Assembly (NCBI GenBank): GCA_023411265.1
Contig: JAEYOX010000049.1
Coordinates: 1 to 18,840, forward strand
Origin: Bacteroidota bacterium
Lineage (GTDB): Bacteria > Bacteroidota > Bacteroidia > Flavobacteriales > Weeksellaceae
Direction of reading: 5' to 3'
Length of the DNA stretch: 18,840 nt
Every line of letters starts with the position of its first letter. Position 1 is the stretch's first letter. The notes beneath the pieces were generated by a model. That model was given only the letters and a program-made list of their open reading frames with translations. It searched no databases and was not told the origin of the DNA. A program made the translations under genes and the position numbers. This document shows, in pieces, positions 1-8,227 of the stretch.

Positions 1-73
1 TTGCCAGATATTCATATAAAATCTCTGAAAGACAGTGCATTGGGAATTCGTACTGCACTTTCTGCTTCGCCAT
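1..73 (-). CDS. START-like domain protein, N-terminal part only
   Basis: The first 24 codons of a minus-strand gene are present; the rest lies beyond the left edge. The reading begins ATG at 73-71 and gives MAKQKVQYEFPMHCLSEILY followed by EYLA. From memory this matches the opening of the roughly 130-residue START-like (SRPBCC/AHSA1-fold) proteins that are conserved in Bacteroidota and have no firmly assigned function. The fold usually binds a hydrophobic ligand in a helix-grip pocket, but nothing in this fragment shows a ligand. It lies 74 bases downstream of the aminotransferase gene on the same strand, and a TAnnTTTG-like sequence (TATATTGC) sits in that gap, so it may have its own promoter. 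The family call rests on a short stretch. Confidence 0.75.
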   Translation of the reverse strand, partial: MAKQKVQYEFPMHCLSEILYEYLA

Positions 74-147
74 ATTGTTCACTTTTTAATGTTGCGCAAT
101 ATATAAATTAATTATTGAACTATGCAATAAACGAATATGATTTTTAT

Positions 148-1323
148 CTAATCCGCATTGAGGATATTGAGAATGATTTGGCAACCTTCCCGAATTTCTT
201 CTTCCGATATGGTGAGCGGTGGCGAAATTCTAAGATATTCATTTCTATACAGTTGCCAGAAAACAATCAGTCCCTTTGCCATACAGTCTTTGGCAACCTT
301 CAGTGTATATTCAGGCGAACCGAGATCTACGGCCAGCATGAGTCCTTTCCCGTTAATTTTCTTGATTTTCGGATGTACAAGCAACTCCCGGAATAATTGT
401 TCTTTCTTTGAAATCTCATTCATCAATCCACTTGAAAGCACTTCACGCAGCGTGGCATAAGCGGCTGCTGCAATGAGCGGGTTTCCTCCGAAAGTAGTAA
501 TGTGCCCTAATTTCGGAGAATGTGAAAGGGTGTCCATGATTTTTTTTGAGCTCATAAAAGCGCCAACAGGAACGCCGCCGCCCATGCCTTTCCCCATCAC
601 CAGAATATTGGGAACAATGTTGTAATGCTCGAAAGCGAAAAGTTTTCCTGTTCGTCCGAAGCCGGGTTGTATTTCATCCAGAATCAGCAAAGTACCGGTT
701 TCTTCACATCTTTTCTTCAGTTTTTGAATATAGGAAATGGTTGGCAGTAGAAATCCTGCTGCACCCTGAATGGTTTCCATCACCACACACGCTGTTTGTT
801 CAGTGATCTTTTCCAGATCTTCCTCCGCATTGAATTCAATGAAATTTACCAAAGGTAAAAGGGGCCGGAATGCATTTTTGTGGTATTCATTTCCGGAAAC
901 TGAAAGTGCGCCGTGTGTATTGCCGTGATAGGAATTTTTAAATGATATAATTTCTTCTCTTCCGGTATATCTCTTGGCCAGTTTCAGCGCACCGTCTATG
1001 GCTTCTGCTCCTGAATTGACGAGATAAGTCACTTCCAAAGGTTCCGGGGTGCTTTCTGCCAGAAGCTGACACAATTTCACCGGCATTTCCTGAGCATATT
1101 CTCCGTACACCATCACATGCAGGTATTTATCTGCCTGTTCTTTTATAGCCGAAATGATTTTTGGATGAGAGTGACCCAGCGTATTGGCCGAAACTCCGGC
1201 CACAAAATCGAGATATTTTTTACCGTCTGTTCCAAAAATATAACTGCCCTGTGCTCTGGCTACTTCAAAACCGGCAGCAAATTGGGTGGTTTGTGCCTGA
1301 TAGGCGAAGAACTCTTTTTGCAT
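148..1323 (-). CDS. Class III PLP-dependent aminotransferase (aspartate aminotransferase family, acetylornithine/ornithine type)
   Basis: A 391-residue fold-type I aminotransferase. Visible hallmarks are NSGAEA at about 103-108 (PLP phosphate binding), SYHGNTHG at about 131-138, LILDEIQPGFGRTG at about 213-226 with the PLP-ring Asp at 216, and MGKGMGGGVP at about 243-252 with Lys245 as the expected Schiff-base lysine. Length and motifs fit the subgroup of acetylornithine, ornithine and 4-aminobutyrate aminotransferases. Known members move an omega- or alpha-amino group to 2-oxoglutarate in the cytoplasm. The exact substrate cannot be read from the sequence, and no arginine- or lysine-pathway gene is adjacent, so no symbol is given. 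It lies 38 bases after the AAA-type gene on the same strand and may be cotranscribed with it. The start gives the family's usual N-terminus. Confidence 0.93.
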   Translation of the reverse strand: MQKEFFAYQAQTTQFAAGFEVARAQGSYIFGTDGKKYLDFVAGVSANTLGHSHPKIISAIKEQADKYLHVMVYGEYAQEMPVKLCQLLAESTPEPLEVTYLVNSGAEAIDGALKLAKRYTGREEIISFKNSYHGNTHGALSVSGNEYHKNAFRPLLPLVNFIEFNAEEDLEKITEQTACVVMETIQGAAGFLLPTISYIQKLKKRCEETGTLLILDEIQPGFGRTGKLFAFEHYNIVPNILVMGKGMGGGVPVGAFMSSKKIMDTLSHSPKLGHITTFGGNPLIAAAAYATLREVLSSGLMNEISKKEQLFRELLVHPKIKKINGKGLMLAVDLGSPEYTLKVAKDCMAKGLIVFWQLYRNEYLRISPPLTISEEEIREGCQIILNILNAD

Positions 1324-1361
1324 GCAGCAAAATTATGAAAAACTTCCGCTTTGCCTATCTT

Positions 1362-2708
1362 TTATGGTTGGTTTTCATTTTTTTGAAAACCGATCTGTCG
1401 GCGTGGTCTTTCCACTACTTTATAGGTTTCCAGTTCGTGTTTCAGTTTTTCTATTCGTCGCGTAAATGCATCATAATCATTAGCAGAAACTTCAAAAATA
1501 AACTGCTGTACCGAGTTCAGGTATTCATCAGTAAGTTTGGTGGCTGCCTCTATCAAACTGTGTTCCAGCAGCGATTTTTCAATTGTAAACTGATGGGTCT
1601 TCACTTTCAGATAATGGTTGCGCAGGCGTTTTTTCACGCCCTGTGTAAAATCAATCACCATCGTATTGCTGAAAAGTTTCATTTTGGAGGAATATTCATT
1701 CCAGAAAGGTTTATGATCCGCATCATTATACTCCAGAATTTTCATGAGAACGGCATCTTCTTCCAGATGATGAGTAAGATACCGCAAAATCATCTGGGAA
1801 CGCTCGTCCTGATTAGGCGGAAAAACCGGAATTTTTACATCGAATCTGCCGGGCGCGAAAACCTCGCTGTCCATTCCGAGAAGATTATCGGCGGCAACCA
1901 CCATTAGCAAATCTTCATTCACAAAACGATGAATGCTGTGGAGAATAATATTTTTAGTGTCTTCATTTTCCGTAATCTGATTCTGATTGGGCGAACGGTC
2001 TTTAGCGATTTTGTCAAAATTCTCCAGAAACAGAAGCACTTTTTTTTCTTTCATCATTGCCGTAAGGAAATCATTGAAATCTGCTTTTTTTCCGTTGATA
2101 AAAGATGTGCCGAGATAGGAATTTTTAACTTCCCGAAATTCATAATCTATAATTTCTGCTATTTTACGTGCCCAGAAAATTTTTCCGCTGCCTTTAGGTC
2201 CGTAAAGGATAATTCCGGCGGGTTTATAAATTCCCCAGTCTTTTGCCTGCTGTTCGTCTATAAAAGGATTCAGCATTTCGGTAATATAAAAAAACAAATC
2301 GCGGTATCCTATGAAATCTCGTTGAGAGAGCGGCGTTTTCTTTCCGAAATAGTCATAAACAAATTTGTAATTTCCGCCCAGATCATGATCGATACCATAA
2401 CTGGAAACGGACGATTTATACATCCCGTTTTCGAAAAGATTCGGCTTTTGCTTTTTGATCAGTGCCTCTACTTTTTCTACCGGCTGATTGATCTGTTCAG
2501 CAATCTGGCTGCACGTCTTTTCCTGAGAGAGATCCTTTTCATACTTCAAAAGAAATTTCCTGTTTTCGCGGGCAAACTTCAGGAAATCATCCTTTACCTC
2601 CATATTCGGGTACAGACATTCCGAAAGTTCGAGATCGAAATCTTCGATAAACTGTTTGATGCTGTAGGTAGAAACGCCAAGTTCCAGTGCAAGATCTGTA
2701 ATTTTCAT
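1362..2708 (-). CDS. AAA-type ATPase-like protein with degenerate Walker A and B motifs
   Basis: A 448-residue protein. Residues 1-35 resemble the small helical domain at the N-terminus of IF-2 (MKITDLALELGVSTYSIKQF), suggesting a nucleic-acid or ribosome contact. A single AAA module spans about 130-330. Its P-loop is GPKGSGKI (170-177), where the usual Ser/Thr after Lys176 is Ile. The Walker B position reads LLFLENFDKI (about 225-234), with Glu-Asn in place of Asp-Glu. A sensor-1-like AADN (272-275) and an arginine-finger region APGRFD (285-290) are kept. The C-terminal 150 residues are charged and helical. The order AAA then aminotransferase suggests cotranscription. It resembles ftsH/katanin-type AAA modules but has no protease domain. 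Function is not recognised; whether it still hydrolyses ATP is doubtful. Confidence 0.85.
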   Translation of the reverse strand: MKITDLALELGVSTYSIKQFIEDFDLELSECLYPNMEVKDDFLKFARENRKFLLKYEKDLSQEKTCSQIAEQINQPVEKVEALIKKQKPNLFENGMYKSSVSSYGIDHDLGGNYKFVYDYFGKKTPLSQRDFIGYRDLFFYITEMLNPFIDEQQAKDWGIYKPAGIILYGPKGSGKIFWARKIAEIIDYEFREVKNSYLGTSFINGKKADFNDFLTAMMKEKKVLLFLENFDKIAKDRSPNQNQITENEDTKNIILHSIHRFVNEDLLMVVAADNLLGMDSEVFAPGRFDVKIPVFPPNQDERSQMILRYLTHHLEEDAVLMKILEYNDADHKPFWNEYSSKMKLFSNTMVIDFTQGVKKRLRNHYLKVKTHQFTIEKSLLEHSLIEAATKLTDEYLNSVQQFIFEVSANDYDAFTRRIEKLKHELETYKVVERPRRQIGFQKNENQP

Positions 2709-2959
2709 TGAGTTGATTTAGAAAAATAATTTAAAAATAAGGAAAGCGTTGCAAAAAGCATGCGGTTTTGCTCTCATCACATTTCTATCTGTTCTTAGTT
2801 TCAGAATAAAGTAGTAATTTTTTCTGACATTTACTTCAAAATCATGTTCGGCAGGCGCTTTCTACATTCATTCACTACGGACGCAACTATCACTAAATTT
2901 CCTTAAATTTGCACCTTATCTGACTTCGGCAAACAGGTCAGACATCAACTAACAAGAAT
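2709..2959. promoter_or_regulatory. Divergent intergenic region with alaS promoter element
   Basis: This 251-base gap separates the divergently transcribed AAA-type gene and alaS. On the plus strand TAAATTTG at 2904-2911 matches the Bacteroidota -7 consensus TAnnTTTG exactly. A transcript starting a few bases downstream would give an alaS leader of about 40 bases. No clear TTG -33 element is seen at the usual spacing, and no convincing promoter for the minus-strand gene could be picked. No further gene or repeat was seen here. Confidence 0.5.
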
Positions 2960-5617
2960 ATGACTTCACAACAGATCCGCCAGCAGTTTTTAGACTTTTT
3001 TAAAAGCAAAGAACACCTTATCGTCCCTTCCGCACCCATTGTGCTGAAAGACGATCCCACCCTGATGTTCTCCAACTCGGGAATGACGCAGTTCAAGGAT
3101 TATTTTCTCGGTTATAAAACCCCGAAATCACCACGTATTGCCGATACTCAAAAATGCCTGAGGGTTTCCGGAAAACACAACGATCTGGATGATGTAGGGC
3201 GCGATACCTATCACCACACCATGTTCGAAATGCTGGGCAACTGGTCTTTCGGCGATTATTTTAAAAAAGAAGCCATTGCCTGGGCATGGGAACTGCTGAC
3301 AGAAGTGTACAGAATTCCGAAGGAGAATATTTACGTTACCATTTTTGAAGGCGATGCGTCTGAAAATCTGGAACGCGATCAGGAAGCGTACAATTTCTGG
3401 AAAGAACATATCGACGAAAGCCGCATTATCAACGGAAATAAAAAAGATAATTTCTGGGAAATGGGCGACAGCGGACCCTGCGGACCCTGCTCAGAAATTC
3501 ATGTGGATCTGCGGACAGCTGAGGAAAAAGCACAAATCCCTGGACTGCATCTGGTGAATAATGATCATCCTCAGGTAGTAGAAATATGGAATCTCGTTTT
3601 CATGGAGTTCAATAGGAAGGCCGACGGAAGCCTAGAGAAACTTCCTGCACAGCACGTGGACACCGGAATGGGCTTCGAACGCCTGTGTATGGCACTTCAG
3701 GGAAAATCTTCCAATTATGATACGGATGTTTTCACACCACTAATTGCCAAAGTGGAAGCACTTTCAGGAAAAAAATATACCGGAATTTTAGAAGACGAAA
3801 AAGATATTGCCATCCGCGTGGTGGTCGATCATATCCGTGCCGTTTCTTTTGCTATTGCTGACGGCCAGCTGCCTTCCAACGGCGGTGCAGGATATGTGAT
3901 CCGACGAATTCTTAGGCGAGCCATTTCCTATTCCTACCGGTTTTTGGGAATGAAGGAACCCTTCCTGTTTCATTTGGTGGAAGTGCTGAACCAGCAAATG
4001 GGCGAGTTTTTCCCAGAAATCAAGAAGCAGAGCCATTTGGTTTCGGAAGTCATCAAAGAAGAGGAGAATTCTTTCCTGAGAACCATCGAAACCGGGCTGG
4101 TCCGACTGGACAACATCATCAGTGAAACACTCAAAAAAGGGGAAAAGAACCTCCCCGGCGAACAGGTTTTTGAACTGTACGATACCTTTGGATTCCCGGC
4201 TGACCTTTCCAGGATTATCGCTGAAGAAAAACAACTGACAGTGGACGAACAGGGCTTTGAAGCCGAAATGGAAAAACAGAAACAGCGTTCCAAGAAAGAT
4301 TCTGCAGCCAAGGTGTACGACTGGGTGGTGCTGGAAGAAAGACCCGAAAACTTTGTCGGGTATGATCAAATCGCTGCCGAAACGTACATTACAAGATATC
4401 GTAAAATTGAGAATAAAGACGGTGAATTTTACCAGATCGTTCTTTCACAAACGCCTTTCTATCCGGAAGGTGGCGGCCAGATTGGCGATACCGGCGTACT
4501 GATTCCGAGTTATGCTCCGCATTTCGACATATCACAACCGGATATGTACAATATTAAAGACAATCCAGATGTGATTCAGGTGCTGGATACTAAAAAGGAA
4601 AACAACCTGATCGTCTCATTAATCAATGAACTGCCGAAAGATGCAGGAGCAGTGTTCTATGCTAAAGTGGATGCGAAAAACCGCCGGAATACCCAGGCCA
4701 ATCACTCGGTGACACACTTGCTGCACGAAGCGCTGCGCGAAGTGTTGGGAACGCATGTGGAGCAGAAGGGCTCCTTCGTGGGTCCGGAATATCTGAGGTT
4801 CGACTTCTCCCATTTCTCAAAAATGAATGAGCAGGAACTGGCATTGGTAGAAGAAAAAGTAAATGCTAAAATCAAGGAAAATATTCTGTTAGAGGAACAT
4901 CGCAACATCCCCATGTCTGAAGCGATGGAGCGCGGTGCCATGGCGCTTTTCGGAGAAAAATACGGCGATTCGGTACGTATGATTCAGTTCGGGAGCTCTA
5001 AGGAACTTTGCGGGGGCACCCACGTGAAATCTACCGGAGAAATCGGACATTTCAAAATTATTTCAGAATCATCCACAGCAGCAGGAATCCGCAGAATAGA
5101 AGCCATTTCCGGAGACCAGTCGGCGGAATATTTCAGAAATCTGGAAATGCAACTGGCAGAACTTTCCCGGATCCTGAAATCTAAAGATCTGGCAAAATCG
5201 GTAGAGAAAATAATGGCGGAAAATGCAGCTCTGAAAGCGGAAGTAGAAGCGCTGAAAAAAGAAAAAGCCCAAAGCGAAACTGCCAGCTGGAAAAATGAAT
5301 TCAGAGACAGCAACGGCAAACAACTGCTGGTGAAGAAAGTATCTCTGGAAGCCGGAAGTGTGAAGGATATTGTATTTCAGCTGAAAAAAGAAGTTCCCAA
5401 TTCCATTACCGTGATTATATCTGATGCCGGTGAAAAACCGATGATTACCGTGGGTGTATCTGCCGATCTGGAAGGGCAATACCACGCCGGCAACATTGTG
5501 AAGGAACTGGCCAGGGAAATCCAGGGCGGTGGCGGCGGAAATCCCGGCTTTGCTACAGCAGGAGGAAAAAACCTGGCAGGCATAGAAGCTGCAGCAGCGA
5601 AGGCAATGGAACTGTAA
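2960..5617 (+). CDS. alaS: Alanyl-tRNA synthetase
   Basis: An 885-residue class II aminoacyl-tRNA synthetase that charges tRNA-Ala with alanine in the cytoplasm. Length is close to the usual 870-880. The N-terminal catalytic core shows the family signatures FSNSGMTQFKDYFLG and HHTMFEMLGNWSFGDYF. The editing domain, which removes mischarged Ser and Gly, carries HSVTH (His582 and His586) and CGGTH (Cys684 and His688), the conserved zinc-site residues. A coiled stretch near 730-765 leads to the C-Ala domain with the glycine-rich segment GGGGGNPGFATAGGKN near the end. The ATG at 2960 gives the standard N-terminus (MTSQQIRQQFLDFF). All catalytic and editing motifs look intact, so this is a housekeeping backbone gene. 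It is the last backbone gene before the accessory block. Confidence 0.99.
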   Translation: MTSQQIRQQFLDFFKSKEHLIVPSAPIVLKDDPTLMFSNSGMTQFKDYFLGYKTPKSPRIADTQKCLRVSGKHNDLDDVGRDTYHHTMFEMLGNWSFGDYFKKEAIAWAWELLTEVYRIPKENIYVTIFEGDASENLERDQEAYNFWKEHIDESRIINGNKKDNFWEMGDSGPCGPCSEIHVDLRTAEEKAQIPGLHLVNNDHPQVVEIWNLVFMEFNRKADGSLEKLPAQHVDTGMGFERLCMALQGKSSNYDTDVFTPLIAKVEALSGKKYTGILEDEKDIAIRVVVDHIRAVSFAIADGQLPSNGGAGYVIRRILRRAISYSYRFLGMKEPFLFHLVEVLNQQMGEFFPEIKKQSHLVSEVIKEEENSFLRTIETGLVRLDNIISETLKKGEKNLPGEQVFELYDTFGFPADLSRIIAEEKQLTVDEQGFEAEMEKQKQRSKKDSAAKVYDWVVLEERPENFVGYDQIAAETYITRYRKIENKDGEFYQIVLSQTPFYPEGGGQIGDTGVLIPSYAPHFDISQPDMYNIKDNPDVIQVLDTKKENNLIVSLINELPKDAGAVFYAKVDAKNRRNTQANHSVTHLLHEALREVLGTHVEQKGSFVGPEYLRFDFSHFSKMNEQELALVEEKVNAKIKENILLEEHRNIPMSEAMERGAMALFGEKYGDSVRMIQFGSSKELCGGTHVKSTGEIGHFKIISESSTAAGIRRIEAISGDQSAEYFRNLEMQLAELSRILKSKDLAKSVEKIMAENAALKAEVEALKKEKAQSETASWKNEFRDSNGKQLLVKKVSLEAGSVKDIVFQLKKEVPNSITVIISDAGEKPMITVGVSADLEGQYHAGNIVKELAREIQGGGGGNPGFATAGGKNLAGIEAAAAKAMEL

Positions 5618-5854
5618 GTTTCCCTTTCCCGCCAAACCAACCTTTCTTGTGGTTAATGGTTTAGAGGTGCAAATTTGCTGATTTGCGAATTTGCTTTTTA
5701 GCTTATCAGCAGATTTGCTTCTTAGCTTTAGTCAGGACTGGCATCAGTACGTGCTTGTTGGATGGGGGTAGTCCACGGGAATTAATGCGCTTGGGAAACC
5801 ATCCAGTACTCCGACGTTTACAGACAGTGCTCGAACACATAATAAAAATAATTG
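5618..5854. repeat. Intergenic region with short repeats at the left edge of the accessory block
   Basis: After alaS there is no clear gene. A perfect 10-base palindrome GCAAATTTGC sits at 5669-5678. A 16-base direct repeat follows: ATTTGCTTTTTAGCTT at 5689-5704 and ATTTGCTTCTTAGCTT at 5713-5728, one mismatch, 24 bases apart. From 5731 to 5850 composition is less AT-rich and one plus-strand frame stays open (segment DGGSPRELMRLGNHPVLRR). That could be the tail of a lost gene but matches nothing I recognise. The change from repeat to short open frame makes this a plausible junction between backbone and acquired DNA. Confidence 0.45.
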
Positions 5855-5862
5855 TACCTTTG
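5855..5862 (+). promoter_or_regulatory. Predicted -7 promoter element of the sulfur module
   Basis: TACCTTTG matches the Bacteroidota TAnnTTTG -7 element exactly. No good TTG lies at -33. The ATG at 5869 starts only 6 bases after the element, so transcription would begin at or near that codon. Either the message is leaderless or translation starts at the in-frame ATG at 5917. Confidence 0.45.
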
Positions 5863-5868
5863 TAACAA

Positions 5869-6243
5869 ATGCCTAACACAGGAAACCATCTCAAAAATTT
5901 CAAACACATTGTATGGATGTGTTTTGTTTTATTTTCGTTAAGTCCGTGTACGGTAAAGGAAGCATTGGTCAGTTCGGTAAATGCGGACTATGCAAAACCA
6001 ATCAACAAATCAAGGACATCTATACCGACAAACTCTTGTTCGTATTCTCAAAATGAAAGACAGCAGGTTTCGGTTGTAAAAAAATCGAAAACCAATAAAC
6101 AAATTGAGCCTATTGATATTATAGGCCATCATCATTTTCCGGTACATTCTGCCAAAGTTTACAACAACTTTTCGAACACAACTTCGGGCAACAGCCCACC
6201 AAAGTATATTTTATACAAACGTTTGAAAATAGATATAGCATAA
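5869..6243 (+). CDS. Small exported protein of unknown function
   Basis: A 124-residue protein I do not recognise. The N-terminus has a basic stretch and then a hydrophobic segment HIVWMCFVLFSLSPC (about 13-27), which fits a Sec signal or a lipoprotein-type signal with an unusual Pro before Cys27. The mature part is polar and basic, with NSCSYSQNERQQ, a His-rich GHHHFPVHSAK around 91-101, and the C-terminus GNSPPKYILYKRLKIDIA. The His cluster and exported location would suit binding of a metal or reactive species, but this is only inference. It opens the module, ending 51 bases before doxX. An alternative start is ATG 5917 (Met17), which keeps most of the hydrophobic segment and fits the promoter position better. 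No domain can be assigned. Confidence 0.7.
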   Translation: MPNTGNHLKNFKHIVWMCFVLFSLSPCTVKEALVSSVNADYAKPINKSRTSIPTNSCSYSQNERQQVSVVKKSKTNKQIEPIDIIGHHHFPVHSAKVYNNFSNTTSGNSPPKYILYKRLKIDIA

Positions 6244-6294
6244 GTTCATACTTATAAGCTAATATCATTTCACGTTTAATAAAATATAAAATTC

Positions 6295-6702
6295 ATGTCT
6301 AATAAGATTCAAGTAAACGGACTTTCCGTTTTAATCTTACGTATCGCAATGAGCGGTATATTTATCAATGCAGGTATTGCTCATTTAGTAAATCCCCACG
6401 GCGTAACGCAACGCATACAAAATGCGTCGAACAGTAGTTTTGCAACAATTTTTGGCGACCCGCATTTGCTCGGTATTCTGTCGGGTTACGTATTGCTTGT
6501 TGTCGGTATTACCTTTTTGCTAGGCATTTTTACCCGTTTATCGGCCATCTTATTGTTTTTGGTGCTTATCCCGATTACAATTACTATTCAAATGGGCAAC
6601 GGACTGATGCACGGTCCACTTTGGAAAAATATCGCCTTGTTTGGTGGGTTGCTGTATTTCATCATCAATAACCCCAAATCTCATAGTATTTATAACAAAT
6701 AA
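6295..6702 (+). CDS. DoxX family membrane protein
   Basis: A 135-residue integral membrane protein with four likely helices at about 10-32, 59-80, 82-100 and 110-126. The pattern LRIAMSGIFINAGIAHLVNP, then GDPHLLGILSGY and LGIFTRLSAILLFLVLIPIT, is typical of the DoxX/DoxD-type four-helix family. Members associate with thiol or sulfur oxidation and with oxidative-stress complexes, passing electrons toward quinone in the better-known cases. Placed ahead of a persulfide-dioxygenase-like protein and a DoxD-DoxA fusion, it likely works in inner-membrane oxidation of reduced sulfur. Its start is preceded by a 15-base sequence that recurs before the DoxD-DoxA start. It ends 13 bases before the next gene's chosen start. 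Confidence 0.88.
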   Translation: MSNKIQVNGLSVLILRIAMSGIFINAGIAHLVNPHGVTQRIQNASNSSFATIFGDPHLLGILSGYVLLVVGITFLLGIFTRLSAILLFLVLIPITITIQMGNGLMHGPLWKNIALFGGLLYFIINNPKSHSIYNK

Positions 6703-6715
6703 AAAAATTATAATA

Positions 6716-8227
6716 ATGAAAAATATTTCAATTAAAAAAATTCTAATCGCTTTGTCGCTGATTTTCATTCAGGCAAATGCACAGGCACAAAGCTATTTTT
6801 TTGAGCGTGTATATGATGAAACTTTGGCACAGGCAAGTTTTGTCATAGGCGATTTGAATACCAAGGAAGCCATTATTATAGATCCCAAGCGGGATATAGA
6901 TACATATTTGGAAATAGCCAAAACCAAGAACCTCAAAATTACCAAAATAGCCGAAACGCATATTCACGCTGATTTTTTAAGCGGCTCTCGTGAATTGAAA
7001 GCTGTTACAGGTGCAGAGCTGTTGCTGTCCGATGAGGGTGGAGCAGATTGGCAATACCTGTTTCCGCACACAGGACTGAAAGACGGGAGTATTATCACAA
7101 TCGGGCAGGTAGAACTCAAAGTAATGCATACACCCGGACACACGCCCGAAAGCATTACTTTTTTGGTAAGAGATACCCAATTTCCTGCTACACCGCAAAG
7201 AGCCATTACAGGCGATTTTATTTTTGCGGGCGATGTCGGTCGCCCTGATTTATTGGAAAAAGCCGTAGGGCAAATCGGTTCTCAGGAGATTGGAGCAAAA
7301 CAGTTGTATGCTTCTATTCAGAGGTTTTCTAAACTACCCGATGACATAGAAATATGGGGAGGCCACGGAGCAGGTTCTTTTTGCGGAAAAAGTTTAAGCA
7401 CCATTCCGCAATCTACGTTAAAGGAAGAAAAGCAGAACAACAAAGCCTTTCAGTTTAAAAACAATGAAAAAGGATTTGTCAAATATATCTTGGATGGGCA
7501 GCCGACTCCACCCAAATATTTTGCAGTGATGAAGCATCTCAACAAAGTGGAGCGTCCACTGTTGATACAAGTTCCTATCTACCCGAAGCTCAATCAAAGG
7601 GCTTTTCAGGCAGCAATAGATAACAATTTATTGATTATTGATACCCGAAGCAAAGAAGAAGTTGCCAAAGGACACATTGCAGGTAGTCTGCATATCGAAA
7701 ACGGAAAATTATTGTCCACTTGGATAGGTTCTTTGGTAGATTACCAACAGCAAATCGTATTGATAACCGATGAAAACAACAACGAAGATTTGACACGTAA
7801 ACTGATGCGTATAGGAATGGATAATATCTACGGTTTTGTAACTGATTTGGACAAAATGAATTTGGAATTGGAAAAATATGACCTTGTTACCATTGATGAA
7901 TTTAAAAAGCATTTGAATAAAAAAGAGGTACAACTCATAGATGTACGTACCCAAAGCGAATACAATAGCGGGCATATCAAAGGTGTGAAAAACATCACTT
8001 TAACTTCTTTGGAAAACAATTTAGACAAAATCAATAAAGACAATCCTATTATTGTGCATTGTCAAAGTGGAGTACGGGCTGCAATGGCATATTCTATCTT
8101 ACGGAAAAACGGTTTTGATAACATCAAAGTATATTCTGGAGGAATTAACGATTGGGTCAAAAAAGAAAATGAATTAAGTGAAGGAAATAAAATCTTTATA
8201 AATAAATTAAAATATAAAATTCAATGA
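6716..8227 (+). CDS. Exported metallo-beta-lactamase/rhodanese protein, persulfide-dioxygenase-like
   Basis: A 503-residue protein from ATG 6716. This start gives a clear Sec signal peptide (MKNISIKKILIALSLIFIQA, likely cut after about residue 25, NAQA/QS), so it acts outside the cytoplasm. An upstream in-frame ATG at 6641 would overlap doxX and bury the signal. The metallo-beta-lactamase domain (about 28-250) has THIHADFLSG with His82, His84 and Asp86, then HTPGHTPES, TGDFIFAGDVGRPDL and GGHGAGSFCG, the pattern of ETHE1-like persulfide dioxygenases. Two rhodanese domains follow. The first (around 310-375) has no Cys at the active-site loop (IVLITDENN). The second (around 395-490) keeps HCQSGVRAA with catalytic Cys449. 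Such fusions move and oxidise persulfide sulfur; the exact substrate is inferred. The stop overlaps the next start by 4 bases (ATGA). Confidence 0.9.
   Translation: MKNISIKKILIALSLIFIQANAQAQSYFFERVYDETLAQASFVIGDLNTKEAIIIDPKRDIDTYLEIAKTKNLKITKIAETHIHADFLSGSRELKAVTGAELLLSDEGGADWQYLFPHTGLKDGSIITIGQVELKVMHTPGHTPESITFLVRDTQFPATPQRAITGDFIFAGDVGRPDLLEKAVGQIGSQEIGAKQLYASIQRFSKLPDDIEIWGGHGAGSFCGKSLSTIPQSTLKEEKQNNKAFQFKNNEKGFVKYILDGQPTPPKYFAVMKHLNKVERPLLIQVPIYPKLNQRAFQAAIDNNLLIIDTRSKEEVAKGHIAGSLHIENGKLLSTWIGSLVDYQQQIVLITDENNNEDLTRKLMRIGMDNIYGFVTDLDKMNLELEKYDLVTIDEFKKHLNKKEVQLIDVRTQSEYNSGHIKGVKNITLTSLENNLDKINKDNPIIVHCQSGVRAAMAYSILRKNGFDNIKVYSGGINDWVKKENELSEGNKIFINKLKYKIQ

Noticed and set aside
1161..2711. 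Long plus-strand open frames opposite the aminotransferase and AAA genes
   Set aside because: They are rich in Phe, Ile, Arg and Cys without domain motifs, and lie antisense to genes with clear family signatures.
5683..5865. A 60-codon plus-strand gene after alaS
   Set aside because: The frame covers the direct repeats and runs through the predicted promoter; only the segment from about 5731 looks protein-like, and it matches nothing I know. Noted as possible debris only.
6641..6715. Upstream start of the MBL/rhodanese gene
   Set aside because: It would overlap doxX by about 60 bases and bury a clear signal peptide that begins at ATG 6716.
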